Assembly (NCBI GenBank): GCA_050014815.1 | Contig: JBEKCP010000278.1 | Coordinates: forward strand, 1 to 7,809 | DNA from: JBEKCP01 sp050014815 | GTDB lineage: Bacteria > Planctomycetota > Planctomycetia > Pirellulales > Thermoguttaceae | Reading direction: 5' to 3' | Length of the DNA stretch: 7,809 nt | Shown here: piece after piece, positions 1 through 5,375 of the stretch | Numbering within the stretch: position 1 is the first letter of the stretch | How the letters are laid out: each line of letters opens with the position of its first letter | The notes under the pieces: generated by a model | What the model was told of the DNA's origin: nothing | The model's database searches: none | What the model saw: the letters and a program-made list of their open reading frames with translations, nothing else | Made by a program: the position numbers and the translations under genes

Positions 1-743
1 AGGGCCCGCTGCCAACGCTCGTCGAGCTGGACGACATCCGCGGCGACCTCCACGTGCACAGCACGTGGACCGACGGCATCGCCACGATCGCCGAGATGGC
101 CGAAGCGGCTAAGGCGCGCGGGTACAAGTACGTCGCCATCACCGACCACTCGAAGCGGGTCACCATGGTCAACGGCCTGGACGCCGCGCGGATCCGCGAG
201 CAATGGGCGGAAATCGACCGGCTCAACCGGCGGACCGAGGGCATCACGATCCTCAAGGGCGTTGAGGTCGATATCCTGGAACGCGGCGGCCTCGACCTGC
301 CCGACGACGTCCTGGCCGAGGCCGACTGGGTCGTCGCCAGCATCCACTACGGCCAAAATCAATCTCGCGAGCAGATAACCCGCCGCGTCATCGGGGCCCT
401 GGAGAACCCGCACGTCGCGGTATTCGCGCATCCCACGGGCAGGATGCTCAACAAGCGCAAACCGTACGAGATCGACCAGGATGCGGTGATGCGGGCGGCC
501 CGCGATCACGGCAAGATGCTCGAATTGAACGCCCACCCGCTGCGGCTCGATCTGGACGACGTGGCCTGCGCGGCGGCCAAGAACCTCGGCATCCCGGTGG
601 TCATCTCCACCGACTCGCACCGGCCGGAGGGGTTCCTCGCCATGCGGTACGGCATCCTCCAGGCCCGCCGCGGCGGCCTCACCCGGCGGGACGTGGCCAA
701 CACCCGCACCTGGCCGCAACTGAAGAAGATGCTCGGGCGGTGA
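1..743 (+). CDS. polX: DNA polymerase/3'-5' exonuclease PolX, C-terminal PHP domain (5'-truncated)
   Basis: The open frame enters from the left edge (first full codon at base 3) and gives 246 residues before TGA at 741-743. It opens with ELDDIRGDLHVHSTWTDG, the usual junction between the polymerase part and the PHP domain of bacterial family X polymerases. The metal-binding PHP motifs are all present in order: HVHS, ITDHS, KGVEVDI, ASIHYG, FAHPTGR, ELNAHP and STDSHRP. In this family the PHP domain is a Mn2+-dependent 3'-5' exonuclease that works with the gap-filling polymerase in base-excision and break repair in the cytoplasm; with its metal ligands intact it should be active. Full-length PolX is about 570 residues, so the helix-hairpin-helix and nucleotidyltransferase parts lie outside the window. 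A GTG at 54 is internal and not the start. A stand-alone PHP phosphoesterase is the alternative, but the DIRGDLHVHS junction argues for PolX. Confidence 0.93.
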   Translation, partial: GPLPTLVELDDIRGDLHVHSTWTDGIATIAEMAEAAKARGYKYVAITDHSKRVTMVNGLDAARIREQWAEIDRLNRRTEGITILKGVEVDILERGGLDLPDDVLAEADWVVASIHYGQNQSREQITRRVIGALENPHVAVFAHPTGRMLNKRKPYEIDQDAVMRAARDHGKMLELNAHPLRLDLDDVACAAAKNLGIPVVISTDSHRPEGFLAMRYGILQARRGGLTRRDVANTRTWPQLKKMLGR

Positions 744-752
744 ATGAAACAC

Positions 753-804
753 GTAGTCCGCACACTCCGTGTGCGGAATCCGGCACACGGAGTGTGCCGG
801 CTAC
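753..804. repeat. Pair of GTAG-footed palindromes in inverted orientation (REP/BIME-like)
   Basis: Just after polX, GTAG (753-756) precedes the hairpin CCGCACAC-TCC-GTGTGCGG (758-776). A 3-nt spacer follows, then the hairpin CCGGCACAC-GGA-GTGTGCCGG (780-800) and CTAC (801-804), the complement of GTAG. The two halves are therefore inverted copies of one element: a GTAG foot plus an 8-9 bp palindrome with a 3-nt loop. That is the architecture of REP sequences arranged as a BIME, which are mobilised by REP-associated tyrosine transposases (RAYT, IS200/IS605-related) that recognise a GTAG/GGAG foot. No transposase gene is in the window. There is no T-tract, so it is not a classical terminator, though it could stabilise the polX mRNA 3' end. 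Confidence 0.75.
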
Positions 805-831
805 ATGACGGCGGCCGCCGCAACAGCCCGC

Positions 832-854
832 AACCGGCAATTTCTGCCGGTTTT
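832..854 (+). terminator. Probable intrinsic terminator of polX
   Basis: A perfect 8-bp stem AACCGGCA (832-839) / TGCCGGTT (845-852) with loop ATTTC runs into TTTT (851-854, two of them in the stem). It sits about 90 nt after the polX stop and before the secretin promoter. The T-tract is short, so termination may be weak. Confidence 0.5.
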
Positions 855-910
855 CGCAGGGTCGCAGGGTCTCTTATGGGCCCCTTTGCGGGGAATCTCG
901 TCAACTGCCC

Positions 911-939
911 TTGACCCGGTTTGCCCGACGGGGTATTTA
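911..939 (+). promoter_or_regulatory. Putative sigma70-type promoter of the secretin gene
   Basis: TTGACC (911-916) and TATTTA (934-939) are separated by exactly 17 nt, each one or two mismatches from consensus. It is the best match I saw in this intergenic region. It would start RNA near 946 and leave a leader of roughly 110 nt before the TTG start at 1055. Read by eye only. Confidence 0.55.
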
Positions 940-995
940 ACCGCTCCCTTCTGCCGTACTAGGATTGTCTTGTCGTAAGAATGCCGCACGAGTTG

Positions 996-1036
996 TTCAA
1001 GAGACGGCCCGATGGAACAGGGCCGGCGCTCTTGAA
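996..1036 (+). promoter_or_regulatory. Leader stem-loop directly upstream of the secretin ribosome-binding site
   Basis: TTCAAGAG (996-1003) pairs with CTCTTGAA (1029-1036). Inside, CGGCCC (1005-1010) pairs with GGGCCG (1020-1025), giving 14 base pairs with a small asymmetric internal loop and the 9-nt loop GATGGAACA. The stem ends 5 nt before the Shine-Dalgarno and lies inside the predicted leader. No T-tract follows, so it is not an attenuator terminator. It could stabilise the mRNA or control access to the ribosome-binding site; the role is inferred. Confidence 0.5.
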
Positions 1037-1041
1037 GGAAT

Positions 1042-1047
1042 AAGGAG
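1042..1047 (+). promoter_or_regulatory. Shine-Dalgarno AAGGAG that fixes the secretin TTG start
   Basis: AAGGAG lies 7 nt before TTG at 1055-1057. The frame is open further upstream to a TTG at 965, but that extension lacks such a site and would put about 30 non-signal-like residues ahead of an evident signal peptide. Confidence 0.8.
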
Positions 1048-1054
1048 ACTCGTT

Positions 1055-4000
1055 TTGGAAACGACCGCAAGAATACTTGCCGGCTGGACCGCAGTCGCCC
1101 TGAGTGTTTCAGCGGCAATCGTGGCAGGGTCGCCGTCGGGCTGGGCGGCGGAGCCTGCAATGGCCCCCAGTGCAGCCCAGGCGGCGGGCGCCGATCTTGG
1201 GCCGGCCCAGCGGAGACAACAATCGGACGACTTGCTCAACCGCGCCCGCGACGCCATGGCCGGAAACGACCTGGCAGCCGCCGACGCGCTAGTCGCGCAG
1301 GCCGAATCGCTGGGCGTCCAGTACCCGGCGATCTACTTCGGGGACACGCCCGCGAAGGTCCGCCGCGACCTGGATCGCGTGCGGAACGCGGGAGCCAATA
1401 CGCCGTCGTTTTCCAGCCAGGTGTTCTCGCCGTTGGGCGGCGACAAGAAGAAGGTCCCGGTGACGGACCCGTTTGCGGGCCGGACCCTGGGCAACACGGC
1501 CGACGTGCCGCCGGCCCCCGTCCCACCCGATGATCACACCGTCACGCGGCTGCCGCCCGCAGAGCCCACCGGGCTCGCAGGGCCCACCGGGCTTCCGACA
1601 TTGGGTCGGCCGGCGCCGGTCCCCGACATAGCCGGGGGATCGTACGGCGCGGGGCCGCCGATGCCGATGGCCCCGACCGCCCAAGACAACGCCCCGCGCA
1701 ACGACCGCATGCGGAGCGACGCGCTGGTGCGGTCCGCCCGCTGCGCCCTGGCTGCCGGGGACGTCCGCCAGGCGGCGGCAATGGTGGCCGAAGCCAAGCG
1801 GCTCGGCGTCCGTTACGCGCCGACGGACGACACCCCCCAAGAAGTCGACGCCGCCATCGCGAAGTACCAGGAAATCAGCGGTCTGGACCATCGCTCCGAC
1901 GCCTACCGCCGGGCCTATGCCCGCATGATGATGGAGCAGGCCGAGGCCCTGTTGCGGTGGGGAGAGCTCGACGTGGCCCAGAACCTGGCCGTTCAGGCGA
2001 GCCGGCAGCAGGTGGCCTACGGTCCGCTGGAGGCGAGGCCGGAGGACCTCCTGAAACGAATTTCCAGCATGCGGGAGCAAGCTGGCGTGCTCATGTCCCC
2101 CAAGGTGACGCTCTTCAACGGCCAGCAGGCGTTCGTCTCCGACACGTCGCAGCCGCCAGCCGGCTATGCCGCTGCCGGCGGCGCAGGAGGCGTGGTGGCT
2201 GCCGGGGGGACGATGGGGCCCGATCCCGGGGCCATGCGGGCCTATTACGATGCCATGCACGACCCGACGCGGAACATCGCTGCTTCGACCCAGCAGACGG
2301 TCCCGAGCGACGGCCTGCAATTCCCCGCCGGGACTGTCGAGCCCATCCCGGCGCCCGCCGGGCGTCCTGCTTCCGGCGTCGAGGGGGCCGCAGACGGCGG
2401 CGTGCCGCCGGGCACGTCCCCCGGCTACGCCTTGTTCCGGCAGGGAGAGGCGGCGCTGCGGGCGCACGACCGCGACCGGGCCTACGACCTCTTCCGCCAG
2501 GCGGCGGCCTACATGAACCAGTTGGACCAGGTGACCGCCCAGCGGCTCCAGGACCACTTGCAGTTGCTCTCGGTGCCGAAGAAGCCGGCCCCGCATCCGG
2601 GCCCGCCCGGCTCGGCCGTGGACGCCGCCGCGGCCCAGCAGCGCGCCATGGAGAGCCAGGTCCGAATGGACATGGCCCAGGCGAAGAGCAAGGCGCGGGC
2701 CATGAAAGAAAAGGACCCGAAGGCGGCTTTGGCCCTCTTGCAGGACTTCCGCAAGAAGGTCGAGTCCTCCGCACTGGAGCCCGCCGCCCGCGACCAGTTG
2801 CTCAAGCAACTCGACCGCGATCTGGCCGACATGCGCCATTACATCGAGCAGAACCGCCCGCAGATCGAGCTGGCCGAGAACAACAACCACACCCGGGCGG
2901 AAATCGCGCGGGAGGCGCGGCTCAAAGAAGAGACGCAGAAGAAGATCGCCGAACTGGTAGACAAATACAACCAGTTGTTCCACGAGCAGCGATACGCCGA
3001 GGCCAAGGTGGTCGCCAAGCAGGTCGTGGAGTTGGCGCCTCCCGATGATCCGATCGGCACTCTCATGCGCACTCAGTCCACACTGGCCCTGAACGTCGCA
3101 CGCAACCGAGAAATCCACGAGGGCCACGACAGCACTATCGTAGACGCCCTGTTGGATGTGGACAAAGAGATGGTCTACTCGACGAACGAGTACAACCTGC
3201 CGAAGGATTGGACTACTCTGTCGAGCACCCGGCGCCAGCGTCTGGCGGCCGATCGCGCCCGGCACCGGTCGGCCCGCGAGGTCGAGATCGAGAAGAAGCT
3301 CCTCACGCCCGTCTCGGTCTCTTTCCAAAACAAGCCGCTCAGCCAGGCCCTGGAGGCTTTGGCCAATCTGACCGGTGTCAACATCCACCTGGACGAGGAG
3401 GGTCTCCACCAGGAGGGGATGTCGCCCGACACGCCCGTCAACCTTGCGCTCGGCTCCGAAATCAGCCTGAAGAGCGCCCTGCAAATAATCCTGGCGGAAC
3501 ACAACCTCTGCTACCTCATCCAGGACGAAGTGCTGAAGGTGACGAGCAAGGAGTTGCGGTCCGGCAAGCTCATTACGGTGACGTACCCGGTGGGCGACCT
3601 GGTGATGCCGATTCCGAACTTCACGCCGACGCCCCGGATGGGACTTGCCGGCGCGTTACACGACGCGATGGGCAACGCGGGGTTCAACAACGGCAGCCCG
3701 CTGGGCACGGTCGGCACGCCGCTGGCGGTCGCCAGCCGGGACGGCACGAAACAGAGCGCGACGATCAACCCGGCCCTGCTGGCCCAGATGTCGAGCCGGC
3801 CGGGCGGGCCGGGGGGGCCGGGGGGGCCGGGCGGCGGCCCGCAAAACCTGCCCATGGGCTTCGGCCCCGGCGGCATGGGCGGCGGCAACAACGCCGACTT
3901 CGACGACCTCATCAACTTGATCACAAGCACCGTCGTACCCAAGTCGTGGGACCAGAACGGCGGCCAGGGGACGATCGCCGCCTTCCCGACCAACCTCAGC

Positions 4001-5131
4001 CTGGTGGTGAGCCAGACGCAGGAGGTCCACGAGCAGCTCGTCGACCTGCTGGAGCAGCTCCGGAGGATGCAGGACCTCCAGGTGACGATCGAGGTCCGCT
4101 TCATCACGCTCAGCGACGACTTCTTCGAGCGGATCGGCGTGGATTTCGACTTCAACGTCAGGTCGAACACGGCGAACCCGGCGGGGGCCGGCTTCACCGC
4201 GACCCAGGCGAACGTCAACGGAAATCTGGTGAACACCTTTGCGCACAACGGGGTCGGTCCCAACCTGTCGATTGCCGGCATCCAGAACAACGGGACCACC
4301 CCGGCATCAAACCCGGTCTTCACCTCGAACCTCGACATCCCCTTCACCCAGGGGAGCTACGCGGCGGCGGTGCCGACGTTCGGGGCGGGCGCCAATGCGC
4401 TCGCCTCGGGGGCGACGCTCGGGTTCTCCGTCTTGAGCGACATCGAGGCGTTCTTCTTCATCACTGCCGCCCAGGGCGACACCCGGACCAACGTGCTCCA
4501 GGCCCCCAAGGTGACGCTCTTCAACGGCCAGCAGGCGTTCGTCTCCGACACGTCGCAGACGCCGTTCGTGATCAGCGTGATCCCGGTGGTGGCCGACTTC
4601 GTGGCGGCCCAGCAGCCGGTGATCGTCGTCCTGTCCGAGGGGACGTTCATGACGGTCCAGGCGGTGGTGTCCAACGATCGCCGTTTCGTGCGGCTGACGA
4701 TCGTGCCCTTCTTCAGCAAGATCGACAAGGTCGACACCTTCCAGTTCCAGGGCTCCACGACGACCACTTCGGACACGACGCGGCAGGGGATTGTCGACCC
4801 GGTCAAGAGGCTGTTCGACAACAATGTCAACAACAACACGACGACCAACACCGGCGTGACGGTCCAATTGCCGACCTTCTCGTTCGTCACGGTGACGACG
4901 ACCGTCAGCGTGCCCGACGGCGGCACGGTCCTCTTGGGCGGCATCAAGCGGCTCAGCGAGGACCGCGAAGAGTACGGCGTCCCCATTCTCGACAAGATCC
5001 CCTACCTGAACCGCCTGTTCAAGAATGTGGGGATCGGCCGGGCCACTTCGAGCCTCTTGATGATGGTCACGCCGCGGATCATCATCCAGGAGGAGGAAGA
5101 GGAGAAGATGGGCACTCCGGCGGGGCAGTAA
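1055..5131 (+). CDS. Large secretin (type II/III secretion outer-membrane channel superfamily) with N-terminal helical repeats
   Basis: A 1358-residue protein read from TTG. The N-terminus (about 1-34) is a signal peptide: a short basic start, a hydrophobic stretch around LAGWTAVALSVSAAIVAG, and a likely cleavage near GWAA. Three related helical modules follow at about 55-113, 216-275 and 288-343 (pattern: A...A..GD...A..LV.QA..LGV.Y...DTP..V), with a fourth at 457-507, separated by Pro/Gly linkers. Residues about 528-740 are charged and helical, probably coiled coil. An STN/N0-like domain spans about 747-833. An N1-like domain follows, interrupted by a Gly/Pro-rich insert (about 850-945) and resuming at FDDLINLITSTVVPKSW to LRRMQ (949-1006). 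The secretin core is about 1007-1345, with PKVTLFNGQQAFVSDTSQ (1151-1168) and the signature VPILDKIPYLNRLF (1309-1322), then a Glu-rich tail. The family forms large multimeric outer-membrane channels for type II secretion, pili or related export. No inner-membrane, ATPase or pseudopilin genes are adjacent, so it is an orphan and its substrate is unknown. It is longer than a typical GspD (about 650-700 residues). The family call is secure; the exact system is not. Confidence 0.92.
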   Translation: METTARILAGWTAVALSVSAAIVAGSPSGWAAEPAMAPSAAQAAGADLGPAQRRQQSDDLLNRARDAMAGNDLAAADALVAQAESLGVQYPAIYFGDTPAKVRRDLDRVRNAGANTPSFSSQVFSPLGGDKKKVPVTDPFAGRTLGNTADVPPAPVPPDDHTVTRLPPAEPTGLAGPTGLPTLGRPAPVPDIAGGSYGAGPPMPMAPTAQDNAPRNDRMRSDALVRSARCALAAGDVRQAAAMVAEAKRLGVRYAPTDDTPQEVDAAIAKYQEISGLDHRSDAYRRAYARMMMEQAEALLRWGELDVAQNLAVQASRQQVAYGPLEARPEDLLKRISSMREQAGVLMSPKVTLFNGQQAFVSDTSQPPAGYAAAGGAGGVVAAGGTMGPDPGAMRAYYDAMHDPTRNIAASTQQTVPSDGLQFPAGTVEPIPAPAGRPASGVEGAADGGVPPGTSPGYALFRQGEAALRAHDRDRAYDLFRQAAAYMNQLDQVTAQRLQDHLQLLSVPKKPAPHPGPPGSAVDAAAAQQRAMESQVRMDMAQAKSKARAMKEKDPKAALALLQDFRKKVESSALEPAARDQLLKQLDRDLADMRHYIEQNRPQIELAENNNHTRAEIAREARLKEETQKKIAELVDKYNQLFHEQRYAEAKVVAKQVVELAPPDDPIGTLMRTQSTLALNVARNREIHEGHDSTIVDALLDVDKEMVYSTNEYNLPKDWTTLSSTRRQRLAADRARHRSAREVEIEKKLLTPVSVSFQNKPLSQALEALANLTGVNIHLDEEGLHQEGMSPDTPVNLALGSEISLKSALQIILAEHNLCYLIQDEVLKVTSKELRSGKLITVTYPVGDLVMPIPNFTPTPRMGLAGALHDAMGNAGFNNGSPLGTVGTPLAVASRDGTKQSATINPALLAQMSSRPGGPGGPGGPGGGPQNLPMGFGPGGMGGGNNADFDDLINLITSTVVPKSWDQNGGQGTIAAFPTNLSLVVSQTQEVHEQLVDLLEQLRRMQDLQVTIEVRFITLSDDFFERIGVDFDFNVRSNTANPAGAGFTATQANVNGNLVNTFAHNGVGPNLSIAGIQNNGTTPASNPVFTSNLDIPFTQGSYAAAVPTFGAGANALASGATLGFSVLSDIEAFFFITAAQGDTRTNVLQAPKVTLFNGQQAFVSDTSQTPFVISVIPVVADFVAAQQPVIVVLSEGTFMTVQAVVSNDRRFVRLTIVPFFSKIDKVDTFQFQGSTTTTSDTTRQGIVDPVKRLFDNNVNNNTTTNTGVTVQLPTFSFVTVTTTVSVPDGGTVLLGGIKRLSEDREEYGVPILDKIPYLNRLFKNVGIGRATSSLLMMVTPRIIIQEEEEEKMGTPAGQ
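2086..2157. repeat. Ectopic copy of the secretin-core motif (copy 1 of an intragenic direct repeat)
   Basis: Bases 2097-2152 are identical over 56 nt to 4503-4558, in the same reading frame. Similarity extends to 2086-2157 with four mismatches in 72 nt. This copy encodes PKVTLFNGQQAFVSDTSQ at residues 349-366, in the linker after the third helical module, far from the beta-barrel core where the motif belongs. Confidence 0.95.
3797..3837 (+). repeat. G-rich tract encoding a Gly/Pro linker, with two G7 runs
   Basis: Runs of seven G at 3811-3817 and 3820-3826, flanked by shorter G runs, encode repeated Gly-Gly-Pro in the insert that splits the N1-like domain. Such runs can slip by one base, which would frameshift the secretin. 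The coding strand also fits a G-quadruplex pattern. Confidence 0.7.
4492..4563. repeat. Native secretin-core motif (copy 2 of the intragenic direct repeat)
   Basis: Partner of 2086-2157 at an offset of 2406 nt. It encodes PKVTLFNGQQAFVSDTSQ at residues 1151-1168 near the start of the conserved secretin core, followed by the expected FVISVIPVV strand. This context marks it as the source copy. Confidence 0.95.
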
Positions 5132-5171
5132 CCCGGCCGCGAAGCCTGCCGGTCAACAAGTCTTTTCTCGA

Positions 5172-5217
5172 GGCCGTCGCCAGCCCTTCCCCCCGAGCCG
5201 GCGACGGCCGATTTTTT
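5172..5217 (+). terminator. Intrinsic terminator of the secretin gene
   Basis: A perfect 10-bp GC stem, GGCCGTCGCC (5172-5181) / GGCGACGGCC (5200-5209), with an 18-nt loop is followed after GA by six T (5212-5217). It begins 40 nt after the secretin stop. The opposite strand has no T-tract after the stem, so it should stop only plus-strand transcription. Confidence 0.85.
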
Positions 5218-5280
5218 GGTCCGTGGTCCGTGGTCCGTGGTCCGTTGCAACTGACAACTGACCACGGACAACTGACAACT
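5217..5280. repeat. Inverted array of 7-bp tandem repeats
   Basis: Four units of TGGTCCG (5217-5244) plus TTG reach a dyad centre at 5247/5248. The complementary-sense units CAACTGA, CAACTGA, CCACGGA, CAACTGA and a partial CAACT follow (5248-5280). All units fit one degenerate heptamer, C[CA]AC[GT]GA, on one strand or the other. The two halves can fold into an imperfect hairpin. It is non-coding and lies immediately after the terminator T-tract, between the convergent genes. Confidence 0.85.
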
Positions 5281-5291
5281 ATGGCCCGATC

Positions 5292-5375
5292 CCCTAATCC
5301 CCAATCCCTAATCCCCAATCCCTAATCCCCAATCCCTAATCCCCAATGCCTAATCCCTCGCCCCTCGCCCCTCGC
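5292..5375. repeat. Telomere-like 7-bp tandem repeat array running into the kinase 3' end
   Basis: Twelve consecutive 7-bp units lie in perfect phase: alternating CCCTAAT and CCCCAAT eight times (5292-5347), one GCCTAAT (5348-5354), then CCCTCGC three times (5355-5375). The minus strand therefore reads G3-4 runs separated by 3-4 nt, a telomere-like G-quadruplex pattern. The kinase stop codon (5350-5352) lies inside the GCCTAAT unit and its last codons lie in the CCCTCGC units. It resembles the short heptanucleotide repeats known from filamentous cyanobacteria, though homology is not shown. Confidence 0.9.

Noticed and set aside
965..1054. Upstream TTG at 965 as the secretin start
   Set aside because: It has no good ribosome-binding site and would place a non-signal-like 30-residue extension and the leader stem-loop inside the coding region.
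801..1160. Small minus- and plus-strand frames in the polX-secretin intergenic region
   Set aside because: They have no recognisable protein features or ribosome-binding sites and overlap the palindromes, terminator and promoter.
1289..3502. Minus-strand open frame of 737 codons opposite the secretin gene
   Set aside because: It has low-complexity His/Arg/Gly-rich sequence with no domain and lies antisense to a well-supported gene. Long shadow frames are expected in GC-rich DNA.
3208..5325. Plus-strand open frame of 705 codons overlapping the secretin in another frame
   Set aside because: Its Arg/Pro/Gly-rich composition shows no motifs, and it runs through the terminator and heptamer repeats.
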